Both the position numbers and the translations under genes were made by a program. A DNA stretch of 64,000 nucleotides from positions 1-64,000 of the forward strand of contig CP089459.1 of NCBI GenBank assembly GCA_026636295.1, in the 5' to 3' direction. Under the pieces are notes generated by a model. It saw only the letters and a program-made list of their open reading frames with translations. It had not been told where the DNA came from and did not search any database. Positions 51,016-60,459 of this stretch are shown here, one piece after another. How positions within the stretch are numbered: position 1 is the first letter of the stretch; every line of letters begins with the position of its first letter. The stretch is from Medakamo hakoo (Eukaryota > Chlorophyta > Trebouxiophyceae > Coccomyxaceae).

Positions 51016-52543
51016 ATGGTCGAGCAGCCCGCTCCAGACCTGGCCCCCCTGGCAGTGGACTACCAGCTGAAGCTGACGCTGCATGGTGAGGCGTGAGAGA
51101 CGAAGAAGCATGCGCGGACGCGACCGCCCCCCCCCCCGTTTGCGCCCGCCCGCCCGCCGCCACGGCCGCCGCCCTCGCTTGCGGCTGACGCGCACGTGAG
51201 ACGGACGCACAGTGTACACTCTACGCATAGAACGGGTGGAGTGGAGCACGCACCGCCCTCCCCCGCCCGCGCGCGCCCTTTCCCGCCTCCCTTCTCACAC
51301 ACACCCTCTTTCCCACCCTCCACCCCCACCCACCCCCAGGCCACACCGCCGGCGTCAGTGCCGTCCGCTGGTCGCCCGACGGCCGCCGCCTGGCCTCCGC
51401 CTCGGGCGACGGCACCGCCCGCATCTGGGACGGGACGACGGGCGCGTGCCTGGCCGTCCTGGCCGGCGGCCACGAGGGCGGGTCGGGGCTCAACGACGTC
51501 GCCTGGTCGCCCGACGGGTGCCACGTCGCGACCGCGGGCGACGACGGCACGGCCCGCCTGTGGGCCGTGGAGCCGGCGCTCGCGGCCGCGGCGACTGGCG
51601 GGCCCGCCCCGCAGCCCGTGAAAACGCTGCGTGGCCACACCAGCTACGTGTTCGCGGTCGCGTTCAACCCGCGCAAGTCGGAGCTGGTGCGTCGTCGTGG
51701 TGGGGGTGATCCACGCCCCCCGTCCGTGGGGCGTCGCTCCTCCCTCTCCACGCGCCCCACTCGCACCCACACGCCCCCGCAAAACACAACACAACTCGCA
51801 CACATACCCACAGATCACGGGCTCCTTTGACGAGACGGTCCGCATCTGGGACACCCGGTCGGGCGCCATGCTGCACGTGCGTTGGGGCAGGGCGGGGCGG
51901 GGCGGGCGGGGTGTGGGCGCCGAGGCCCGCCCGCGTGCCGTGTTTTGCCAGGGCCTCACCCCTCACCAACCCCCGCCCCACCCAAAAAAACACACAACTC
52001 ACCCACCACACCACCACACCCCCAGTGCCTGCCCGCCCACTCCGACCCGGTCACGGGCGTGGCGTACTCGTCCGACGGGTCCCGGGCCGCGTCCTCCTCC
52101 TTCGACGGCCTGGTCCGCGTGTGGGACGCGGAGCGCGGGCGGTGCGCGGCCACGCTGCTGACGCTCGCGTCCACGCCGCCGCCGGCCGGGTCCGCGGCCT
52201 TTGCGCGCACGGGCCGCCTGGTCCTGTCCGCGTCCCTGGACGGCCGCGTCCGCCTGTGGGACGCGGCCGCGGGGCGGGCCGTCAAAGTGTACAAGGGCCA
52301 CGCCAACGACCGGCACTGCCTGCAGCCGGCGCTCGTCGTCTACCGCCCGCCGGGGGCGGCGGCCGCGACGGCGTCCCTGGCCACGGGCGGCGGGTCTGGC
52401 GGCACGGCGGGCGGCCCCGCCGGCACCGGCACGGGCGGCGGGCCGCGCCGCCTGCGGTACGCCGTCGCGTGCGGGTCCGAGTGCGGCGGGCTGTGGGTGT
52501 GGGACTCGCAGAGCCGCGCGGTCCTGCAGGTCGTGCCCGGGCG

Positions 52544-52574
<31 letters not shown>

Positions 52575-52619
52575 GGCGGCGCCGAGGGCGGCGACGGACC
52601 GGCCGGGACGGCGCCGCCT

Positions 52620-52653
<34 letters not shown>

Positions 52654-52781
52654 GCCCGGGCCACGCGGGCCCCGTCATGTGCGTGGCGTGCCACCCGCGC
52701 CGGCCCGTGCTCGCGACGGCGGGCGGGCCGGGCGACGGCCAGGTCAAAGTGTGGGCGGACGCGCTGTGGGCGGCGGGGTGA
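51016..52781 (+). CDS. WDR5: WDR5-like seven-blade WD40 protein (COMPASS/MLL core)
   Basis: Histone-methyltransferase scaffold that reads histone H3 tail. 411 aa in four exons: 51016-51085, 51340-51686, 51814-51876, 52026-52781. Blades follow WDR5 in order: YQLKLTLHGHTAGVSAVRWS, SASGDGTARIWD, GLNDVAWSPDG, RGHTSYVFAVAFNP, ITGSFDETVRIWDTRSG, CLPAHSDPVTGVAYSSDGS, SSSFDGLVRVWD and KVYKGHANDRHC. The segments SGSFDESVRIWD and CLPAHSDPVSAV are nearly invariant in WDR5, so identification is firm. Blade 7 is disturbed by two long proline runs and a Gly/Ala-rich insert (52530-52660), which sit in surface loops. The last blade ends GQVKVWADALWAAG. Human WDR5 is 334 aa; the difference is insertions. Confidence 0.93.
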
Positions 52782-53170
52782 GAGGGTGGTGGGGGCGGGC
52801 GGGCGTGTGTGTAAAGACCAGGCGGAGTCGGGAGGTGCGAGCAGTCATGGAAGGGCGGCCCACAGACAGCAGGAGGTGGGGGCCCGGGTGTGGGTGCGCC
52901 CTCCCCTACCATCACAGCAGGGTTCCCGGCTCAGCAGAGCAGAGTGTGTCACCCGACGCGCGCGCGCACGCGCGCCCTCACACGCACCCCCCCATCGGGA
53001 GAGGAGACGCGCCCTCCCCACCGCCCACACCTCTCCCCCGGCCCGGCCTGACAACCGGCGTGTCGGTCCACTGGCGGACGCGTCCAGTGCACGGCCGGCC
53101 GCCACCCGCCCCTGAATTGAGGCGGCGCCTTGCACACCAAAAGAGAGAAGAACTAATCCCCAACAAAAAC
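52782..53170. other. Intergenic region between WDR5 and CDK inhibitor genes
   Basis: About 390 bp, both genes rightward. It has alternating CG stretches near 52958-52975. No exon, RNA gene or defined promoter motif is recognised. Confidence 0.45.
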
Positions 53171-54269
53171 ATGATGGACGACCTGGACACGCCCGTCCGC
53201 CGGGACGGGCCCTCCCCCGCCGTCGTGGACGTGGCTGGAGTGGACACCATCGTGACACGGTCGCGGGCCTTGGCCGCCCGGCTGGCGTCGCCCGCCCACG
53301 ACGGGAGCGCGGCCACCAACGCCAAGCGGGGCGGCAGTGGCGAGGCAGTGGCCGGCGGCACGACGGTGAGTTGCGCCGGCGGTGTTTTGTTGTTCGGGGA
53401 CGGGCGCGTGGGCGGCGTTGTCGGCCTGTCTGTGGGGTCTGGGTGGGTGGGCGTGTGGAGGCGGTGCGCCGGCGGCGCGCGGAGGCCCCGGCGCAACAGG
53501 GCTGGATGCGTCGCACAAAAAGTGCCATTTTTCAAACGCGGCCGGTTGTCGATCGACAACCCGGCCGCCCCACAGCCCGGGCTGGCCCTGCATTTCCATT
53601 CCTCCGCGGCCGATGGTGTCTGCACGTACTCCATCCCACCTCACCGGGGGGTGGTGGCTGTCGGAGGGGCGCAACCCCGTCGCATCGGTCCGCATAGGGC
53701 GGCCCGCCGCGCGCGCGCGCGCGCGCGCGCGCGCGCGCTCCACCACAACGCCGCAGCCCAGGCCCTCAAAACATCTCAACCTCTGCCCCCCATCACCTAA
53801 TGCACACACACAACAACAACACCAGCCTCGCGCCCGCGCCTTTGCCCGGCGGTGGGGCTTTGACGTGGCGGCCGAGAAACCCGTCAGCGGTGGCAGGTGG
53901 GAGTGGTCGGCCGTCGCGGCGGCGGTGCCGGCGGAGGGGCCGCCACCACCGCCGCGCGCGGCCTCGCCGCCCCCGCGCCCGCCCGTGTGCGCGTGGTGGG
54001 AGGCCCCGGGGCCGGTGGCTGTCGCGCCCGGCGGCCGGCCGCGCCCGTCCCCGCCGGCGCTGCCCCCGCCCCCACCCCGCGCCCAGGCCCTGGCCTGGCG
54101 GTACGTGGGGTCGGGCGGGCGCGCGCCGTCCGCGTCGCCCGCGGACGACGCGGCGTCGACGGGCAGCGGCGGCGGTGGGCTGCCGGGGTGTGCGGCTGCT
54201 GCGGCTGCTGCCGCCGCCGCCGCCGGCCACGGCGGCAGCGGCCGCCTCGCCCGGGCGGGATCGTCCTGA
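53171..54269 (+). CDS. CDK inhibitor with CDI domain (KRP/ICK- or p27-like)
   Basis: Inhibits cyclin-dependent kinases, restraining G1/S entry. 212 aa in two exons: 53171-53365 and 53826-54269, phase-0 junction. Exon 2 begins PRARAFARRWGFDVAAEKPV then SGGRWEWSAV, aligning with the CDI core of plant KRPs (F..KYNFD...P..GRYEW) and p27 (WNFDF..KPLEGKYEW); the aromatic-x-Phe-Asp and Gly-Arg-aromatic-Glu-Trp residues that insert into the kinase are kept. Plant KRPs end with this motif, but here ~110 Pro/Gly/Ala-rich residues follow, as in animal p27-type layout. The exon 1 peptide (TIVTRSRALAARLASP) is basic. No convincing cyclin-binding RxL upstream. Gene sits 2.4 kb from CDT2. Short CDI match makes this assignment probable, not certain. 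Confidence 0.68.
53366..53825 (+). repeat. 460 bp intron with palindrome and (CG)n tract
   Basis: The intron of the CDK-inhibitor gene contains a near-perfect inverted repeat at 53538-53568 (arms GCGGCCGGTTGTCGA and TCGACAACCCGGCCGC, one extra base in one arm) and a pure CG dinucleotide run at about 53709-53738, which could form Z-DNA. The donor is GTGAGT and the acceptor is CACCAG. Confidence 0.6.
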
Positions 54270-54936
54270 GAGTGCCCGTGACGGTGGGCCGCACATTTTG
54301 TCCCGCCGTCCCCTGCGCTGACGCACTCCTGCACACACACACGCACACACACGCCCGTCCCGTTTTTTGTCCCACCCCCTCCCACGTCCCTCTCTTTTCC
54401 CGCCTGCGTGCGGAGAGAGCGCGTCCCTTTGTTTTGTGTCCCACCCCTCGTCCGTGTCTGTGTCTGTGTGTGTGTGTGTGTGCGGGCGGGCGCGCGCCCG
54501 TGTGGGCCGCGTGGTCCTGTGGCCACCGCCCCCGCGTGTGTCGGCCGCCACCCACCCACCCACCCACCCCGTCCGCTCGCCCCGGTGCCAACCGAGTTTT
54601 TGTCCGGCTGTCCCACCCATCGGTTGTGCGCCGGCGCGGCGCGTCCCCCCAGTCCCACAGCCCCCCCAGTCCCCCTGTTTTTGTACCTACTTCTTTTTTT
54701 GTCTTTTTGAACGACTGTCACAATTCTAACGAAGGGAGAGCGGGGGAGGAGGCGGTGGCGCGCAGGCATTTGCCAGCCCCGCCTGAAACTTAAGAGAGAG
54801 AGGGAGAGAGAGGGAGGGAGCACAGCCCCACTCCCGTGACGTGCCTCCTGGGCGGCGCGCCTCGACCAACGGGGAGCGAGGGCGGCGGTCTTGTGTGAAA
54901 GGAAAACCCAACCCACCCTCCCAGTTGTGTTTTGTT
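54270..54936. other. Convergent 3' region with GT/CA and C-rich tracts
   Basis: About 670 bp between the CDK inhibitor (rightward) and a small unknown gene (leftward). It contains (CA)n near 54332-54352, (GT)n at 54457-54481, CCACCC repeats near 54548-54572 and a GA-rich block near 54795-54825. No coding segment is recognised. Confidence 0.45.
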
Positions 54937-55491
54937 TTACGGCGAGCCCAGCGGCGAGCCCCCGACGACGCTGGCCGCCCCGCCTGCGCTGTCGGGGCTG
55001 CTGCCCAGCCTCCCGGGCGCGACGAAGTACAGCACAGGGTCCATGCGCGCGACGGGCGGGGCGGCAGGGCCACCGCCTCCGGCCTCCACCGGCACGGGCG
55101 CGACCCGGCCACCACCGGGTGGGGTCGCGGGCACAATCGTGCGCGTGGCCCACGGCACGGCGGCCGGTCCGCCCCCTGCCCGGCCGGCGGCGGCCCGGCC
55201 CCGCTTGGCCGGCCGGCGGCGCCAGCCGTCCGCCAGCGGCGGCGGGGACGGCGACCGGGCCCGCGCGGCCGGCGTGGTGGGCGACTGAGCGGCGGCCCGG
55301 GCCCGTCGCACGGCGGCCGCGGGCGTGGCCGGCCCGCCGGCGGGGCGGGCGGGCGGCGGCGTCAGCGGCCCGCCGTTGCGCGGTGGCGGTCGTGCGCGGC
55401 GGCCGCGCTGCCGACCCCCCTCGCCTTCATCGTCCGAGGGCGGCGCATACTCATCGGTGTAGGCGGCGGCAGAAGCCCGCCGGGGTGGCAT
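54937..55491 (-). CDS. Small basic Pro/Ala/Arg-rich protein, unrecognised
   Basis: A single open frame of 184 aa starting [26 protein letters not shown] and then basic (GRRARPPPR). It has repeated TP and SP dipeptides ([33 protein letters not shown]) that could be CDK or MAP kinase sites, and it ends GSPLGSP. It fits the 5'-divergent spacing with NDUFS8 (130 bp), which is why I keep it. In a genome this GC-rich, an open frame of 184 codons can arise by chance, so the call is weak. Confidence 0.4.
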   Translation of the reverse strand: MPPRRASAAAYTDEYAPPSDDEGEGGRQRGRRARPPPRNGGPLTPPPARPAGGPATPAAAVRRARAAAQSPTTPAARARSPSPPPLADGWRRRPAKRGRAAAGRAGGGPAAVPWATRTIVPATPPGGGRVAPVPVEAGGGGPAAPPVARMDPVLYFVAPGRLGSSPDSAGGAASVVGGSPLGSP

Positions 55492-55620
55492 GGCCGGGCC
55501 ACCGCGTCGTTGTTGGCGGGCGGGGTGGGGGGCGGGTCAGAAGGGCCCTGTGCTCGCGGGGGGTGGTCGGCCCCCCACGCGAGCGCATCGCCCCGTTCAC
55601 TCGCAAAAACAGAAACAACC

Positions 55621-56872
55621 ATGCTGCGCTCCTCCGCCGCCCGCCTGGTGGCCCGCCTGGGCTTGGGCGCGTCCAGCCTGGAGACCTCCCTGGCCTGCTG
55701 CTCCACTGCGGCGGCGTCCCGCGGCTACGCGAGCGAGGCCGGCCCGGCCAAGAGCGGCGGGGGTGGTGCGTTTTTTGTTGGGGTCGCCCAGTTGAGGATG
55801 TGGAGGGGACGCCCCGGCGCGGTCGCCATCGCGCCTGCCTCCGCGCCCGGTGCACGGCCAGGCACCTGGTCCGTCTGCGCGTGGCGGCGGCCCTGCGTGA
55901 CGCGCCGGCGCGCGCCGCCAAACCGTCCCGCCAAACTGTGCTTGCGCCGTCGCGTCGAATCGGGCCCCACTCGCTGCCTCCCCCCCGCCGCCGCGCTCAC
56001 CCCTCCCACCCTCCCTCCCTTCCCCTCTCGACCACGCAGACGCCAAGGTCGTGCCGCACGCCTACTCCCAGCGGGAGGCGCCCAAAGATCTGGCGTCGGG
56101 TGAGTGTGGCGGGCGAGGAAAGCGGCGCGCCGCGGTGCCCCGGCTGCGCGCACGACCACCCACCCTCCCCCCTGACTCCCCACCCCCACCCCGCCCCCCA
56201 CCCCACCCCACACCCCACAGTCCTGGACGAGTCGGCCCAGACCCTGTTCATGACGGAGATGATGCGCGGCATGGCCCTCACCCTGCGCGCCTTCTTCGAG
56301 GCCAAGGCGACCATCAACTACCCGTTCGAGAAGGGGCCGCTCTCGCCGCGTTTTCGCGGCGAGCACGCGCTGCGCCGGTACCCGACCGGCGAGGAGCGGT
56401 GCATCGCGTGCAAGCTGTGCGAGGCGGTGTGCCCGGCCCAGGCCATCACCATCGAGGCGGAGGAGCGGGAGGACGGCTCCCGGCGGACGACCCGGTACGA
56501 CATCGACATGACCAAGGTGTGTGTGTGTGTGAGGGGGTAGGGGGGGGGACAGGGGGTGGTGGTGGTGGTGGTGGTGGTGGGGGGCGACACACCGGTGGGT
56601 GGCGCGGCGGGAGCAGACGTCGTCACTCATTCCCCCGCCCCCACCCGCCCACTCTCCCACGCCAAAAACACACAAACACACCCCAGTGCATCTACTGCGG
56701 CTTTTGCCAGGAGGCCTGCCCCGTCGACGCCATCGTGGAAGGCCCCAACTTTGAGTTTGCGACGGAGACGCGGGAGGAACTGTTGTACGACAAGCAGAAG
56801 CTGCTGGACAACGGCGACCGGTGGGAGACGGAGATCGCGGCCAACCTGCGCAGCGAGAGCCTGTACCGGTAG
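55621..56872 (+). CDS. NDUFS8: NADH:ubiquinone oxidoreductase subunit NDUFS8 (TYKY, 23 kDa)
   Basis: Matrix-arm complex I subunit carrying iron-sulfur clusters N6a and N6b. 228 aa in four exons: 55621-55765, 56040-56099, 56221-56516, 56687-56872. A mitochondrial presequence ([16 protein letters not shown]) leads. Two 4Fe-4S ferredoxin motifs are complete: [16 protein letters not shown] and [16 protein letters not shown]. The blocks between them ([37 protein letters not shown]) are typical and fully conserved; the short run [12 protein letters not shown] alone is diagnostic. The C-terminus ends RSESLYR. The last two exons place one Fe-S motif each, with the intron between TK and CIYC. Confidence 0.96.
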
Positions 56873-57007
56873 AAGAGAGCACAGAGAGGTGTGGTGGTGT
56901 GGGGTGTGGATGGGAGGTGGATGGGAGGGTGTGTGTGTGTGTGGCGTTCTGTTGCCTTTTCCCTCACCCTGTCTAACACACACACTCGTGCGCCTCCTCC
57001 CCTCCTG

Positions 57008-57412
57008 CTACTCCCGCCCCGCCGCCTTCAACACCGCCGCCACCGCGGCCCGGCCCTCCGCGGCCGCGGCGTCGACTTCGGCCGCGCCAATCACGCCGCG
57101 CTCCGCCATGCGCGCCCGCAGCGCCTCGTCCGAGGGCGTCACCGCGAGGATGATGCCCGGGCCGGCCGTCAGCCAGGCCGCGGCGTACAGGGCTTTGAAC
57201 GGGGTGGTGGCCTTGGCCCGGAAGGCGAGCGTGGCGCCGGCGATGGAACTGTTGTGTGTTGTGTGTGAGTGGAGGATGGGACGGGGTGAGGGGAGAGGCT
57301 GGGCTGGGTTGGGCGGCGGCGTGGGAGTGGGGGGCGGGGCCGTCGCGCGCCAAAAAACAACGCACAGCGCGCCAAAGCCCAGGAGCGCGGCTTCCCGGAT
57401 GGTCAGCGGCAT
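57008..57412 (-). CDS. Small single-pass membrane protein, possibly UQCC3/CBP4-like (complex III assembly)
   Basis: 95 aa in two exons: 57412-57366 and 57248-57008 (donor GTGCGT, acceptor AACAG). The spliced product starts MPLTIREAALLGFGALSIAG, has a membrane segment (ALYAAAWLTAGPGIILAVTPS) and a charged Ala-rich helix (ALRARMAERGVIG...RAAVAAVLKAAG). A short membrane span followed by xVTPxxxxxxxM is reminiscent of UQCC3/CBP4 (VIVTPGERRKQEM). This is a weak, by-eye resemblance. Its neighbour NDUFS8 is also mitochondrial, which is suggestive only. Without splicing, the frame also reads through (134 aa), so the exon structure needs RNA evidence. Confidence 0.5.
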   Translation of the reverse strand: MPLTIREAALLGFGALCVVFWRATAPPPTPTPPPNPAQPLPSPRPILHSHTTHNSSIAGATLAFRAKATTPFKALYAAAWLTAGPGIILAVTPSDEALRARMAERGVIGAAEVDAAAAEGRAAVAAVLKAAGRE

Positions 57413-57624
57413 GGTTGTGAGGACCGCTGACGTGTGCGGCCTGGCGTCCCGTGGCAGGCACGCTCGTGCTGAGCGAATTGGGCCTGCCCCCCCCTTTCTC
57501 TGTGGAGTGAGGTGAGCAAGGAGAGGGGGCGACCGGCGCCCCCGCCCAACTCAGACGTGCATACTCCCAATTCATCTGGCTTCCCGCCCGCCCCCCACGC
57601 CCGCAAACCGTGCCCTCGTCACGC

Positions 57625-58756
57625 ATGCGCCTCGTCCGCGGACTCGGCCTCTTGGCCTTGTGTACGCTTGCGGCATGTGCGCAGTCGGCCGTGGCCCAGG
57701 CTGACGCCGGCGCGGCGGCGAAGCCACCCACCTCCGACGACGCGCCTGCGCCCGCGCCCGGCCTCCTGGCTGCCGACGCGGCCGCGCCGTCGCCTGCGGC
57801 CGCGGCGCCGCCTGCGACGTGCTCCAACCCGGGCACGCTGAAGGCGAAAGGCACAGCGACCGTCAACTCTCGCCCGGACACGGCCAAGGTGCGAAGCGAG
57901 ACAGAGAGAGAGAACAGGGAGGGAGAGCGGCGTGGATGGACGGGGATGATTTGAGGCCCCCCCAGCTTCACCTGCCTCACCACGCGGCGTGGATGGACGG
58001 GATGATTTGAGGGCCCCCCAGCTTCACCTGCCTCACCACGCCCCCCTCTCATTAAAAAAAAAACAGATCTACGTGACCATCGAAGCGACCGCGCCGTCCG
58101 CTGATGCCGCCCGCGAGCGGGCGGCCAACACCACAAAGACCGTGCTGGCGGCCGTGGAGGACGTGGACGGCGTGGGGCGGGGCGGCATGGCCGCGTCGTC
58201 CGTGTCCGTGTCGCCCGTGCGCACCCCGCCCGCGTCGTCGCTGGGTGGTGGCGGCCAAAAAGCCGAGTCCGACCCGGCCGCCCCGCCCAAAGCCTTCCGC
58301 TTTCAACAGGGCTTCACCGTGACGGTGCGCGACCCGGAGGGCGGGTCCGGCCACTCGCAGGAAGGCAGCTTCGAGGCCGCGGTCAGCCGCGCGCTCGACG
58401 CGGTCGTCGCGGCGGGACGCGACGCGGCGTCCGTCTCGTCCGTCGCCTTCATGCTGTCCGACGAGCACGCGGCCGAAGCGGAGGCGGGCGCCAAGCGCGC
58501 GGCGATCGCCAACCTGCAAAAGGTCGCGGCGGCCGACGCGGCGGCCCTGGGCGTGCGGCTGGGCGCCCTGGCGGCCTTTGCGCCCGACACGTGGGCCAGC
58601 CCGCGCCCGGTCGCCGCCGACTGGGCGACCGTCGACGACGCGCCGCCGGCCGCGCCCTTTGCCAAGTCCGCCGCCGCCGTCTCCACGCCCATCGTGGCGG
58701 GTGACATTTCGACGGGTGGGGAAGTGTACGGCACGTTTTACATTTGCCCGGAGTGA
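57625..58756 (+). CDS. Secreted SIMPL-domain (DUF541) protein
   Basis: 317 aa in two exons: 57625-57888 and 58067-58756. The N-terminus (MRLVRGLGLLALCTLAACAQS) is a signal peptide. After an Ala/Pro-rich linker, the SIMPL domain runs from LKAKGTATVNSRPDTAKIYV through TIEATAPSADAARERAANTT, FTVTVRDPE, VSRALDAVVAAGRDAASVSSVAFMLSD and AAIANLQKVAAADAAALGVRLGAL. This is the usual pattern of GxGxVxxxPDxAxVxxxVxxxxxxAxxA, F/YxxxLxVxxxD, A...G.....V.F..SD and A...AxxKAxxlAxxxGxxLG. SIMPL proteins are common in bacteria (periplasmic) and scattered in eukaryotes (IRAK1BP1). No eukaryotic enzymatic role is established. The ATG at 57625 gives the best signal peptide. Confidence 0.82.
57927..58040 (+). repeat. 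57-bp tandem duplication inside SIMPL intron
   Basis: Two adjacent copies (57927-57983 and 57984-58040) of a 57-base unit that starts GCGGCGTGGATGGACGGG and ends TCACCTGCCTCACCAC. They differ by a few single-base indels. The splice acceptor follows after a run of A (CATTAAAAAAAAAACAG). Confidence 0.85.
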
Positions 58757-58774
58757 GGTGAGGGGCGCACGGGG

Positions 58775-58941
58775 GGGATGGAAACGAGACGGTTCATGTG
58801 CGTTTTTTTTTTCACTCTCAGTCTGCCGGCGTCCGTCGCGAGGTGAGGGGAGGGGGGGGGGGGGGGGGAACGCTGGGGGATGGAAAGAAAGACGGTTCAT
58901 GCTTTTTTTTTTTCACTCTCAGTCTGCCGGCGTCCGTCGCC
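58775..58941. repeat. Duplicated 3' end of the WDR89-like gene
   Basis: Two ~65-70 bp segments, about 58775-58846 and 58873-58941, are nearly identical: GATGGAAA, GACGGTTCATG, a T run, then CACTCTCAGTCTGCCGGCGT. The second copy contains the last codons and stop of the minus-strand WDR89-like gene. The first lies between it and the SIMPL stop. A G run (58850-58868) separates them. Confidence 0.8.
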
Positions 58942-60375
58942 GCACGCTGCCCGCCTTCAACCCTCCCCGCTGCTGCGGGTCGCCCGCACTCGCGCTGGGC
59001 GGGCTGGGCGCGCCCGCATGCATCATCGCCGGCGCGGGCGTGGCCGGGCCACTTCCACCACCGCCTCCGCCCGGCCGCCTCCACAGCGCCAGGCGGCCGT
59101 CCTCCCCGCCCGTCACGGCGGCCAGGAGGCTTGGCCCGGGCGCATCACCCAGCCACGCCCACGCCCGCACAGCTTCCGTGTGCCCGCCGCGCAGCACCGC
59201 TTCCGCCGGGCCAAAGGACGGCGCGCCGCCGCGGGCGGGCGGACCGCCGACGGAGTAGAGCGCGAGGTCGGATGGCGCGCCTGGAGGCGCCAGGGCCAGC
59301 ACCATGCGTGATGACCCGACGACCGCGCACCCGATGGCCGCGCCCGCCGGCAGCTCCTCGTCGCCAGCAGCCCTGGCGCCGCCGCCCAGGAGCGGGCGGA
59401 CGTCGTCGACGGCCGCCGCCGGGCCGACACCGCCCGCACCGTCTTCCTCGTCGGCCGCCGCGGCCCAGTCCCACAGCAGCAGCCCCTCGACGTGCGTCGT
59501 CGCCCACAGGTGGCCGGGCTGCGACGCCGCGCCCAGGCGGGCGATGGACGTGCCGCCGTTGAGGGCGGTCTAAGGGTTGAGGGAGGGAGGGAGGGAGGGG
59601 GGGGGGGGGAGGGACGCGTGAGCAACAAGCAGCGCGAGCACAGCCCCTCCCGGTCCCGTCCACCCGCCCACCCGCCCACCACCACTCACCACAAACGCGT
59701 CGTCTTCCAGCACGCCAGCGCCCACGTCCCACACGGCTACCAGGCCGTCCACGCCCGCGGAGATCAGCGGTGCTCGCACGCCCGGCGTCGGCGCCGGCGC
59801 GGCCAGCGCCGTCACATCCCCGTCGTGCGTGTCGTCAAACGAACCGGCACGCCGGCCGGTCCGCACATCCCACAGGCAGACCCGGCCATCCGCTCCCGCG
59901 GCGATGTAGTCGGCCGAGACGGGCGCGACAGAGTGCAACGGCTGGCCGGCCGTGAAACTGGAGTGTGTGCCGTGAACGTGTGTGGGTTTTTTTTTCGTGA
60001 GCCGGGCGGGCGGTGTGCGCCTGGCTAGGTTTGGCCACCGGCGGCAACAAGGAAACGCATGCGCCCTCCGTCGCACCTGGCCGCCGGCCCACTCCCGGAC
60101 CGTGGGTCCCAGCAGGCGACCGTCCCGTCCAGAGATGCACTCAGCACCAGGCCGCGACCCTCATCCAGGCACACAGCCGACGCGCCGGACGCGTGTTTGC
60201 CGACGCGCGAGGCGGCCGTCGCCGTCGCCGCGTCGAGGCCGAGGACGGACCCGTCGGACGATGCCGCAACGATGAACGACCCGGTCTCTGACGCACACAC
60301 ATCCAGGATGTACTGGCCGGGTGATGCGGCGATGGGCGGCGCCGCCAGGGGCAGGTGGAGGGCGGTCGCTGACAT
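58919..60375 (-). CDS. WDR89-like WD40-repeat protein
   Basis: 405 aa in three exons: 60375-60077, 59957-59690, 59569-58919. Repeats include GSFIVAASSDGSVLGLDAAT, LVLSASLDGTVACWDPRSG, YIAAGADGRVCLWDVRTGR, HDGDVTALAAPAP, LISAGVDGLVAVWDV, LWATTHVEGLLLWDW, GHTEAVRAW and AVTGGEDGRLALW. The degenerate sixth blade (ATTHVEGLLLWDW) with a long insert, followed by HTEAVR.W.W and GGEDG.L..W, matches the layout of WDR89, a small WD40 protein of unknown molecular function. The last ~40 residues are Gly/Pro/Ala-rich and unconserved. Alternative: another WD40 subfamily. Confidence 0.72.
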
Positions 60376-60459
60376 GTTTTCTCAGGTGTGTGTGAACGAC
60401 GAGCGCCCGTCGTTCACACTCCACTTTTTTCCAAAACAGGAAAAAAAAAGAACACAACC

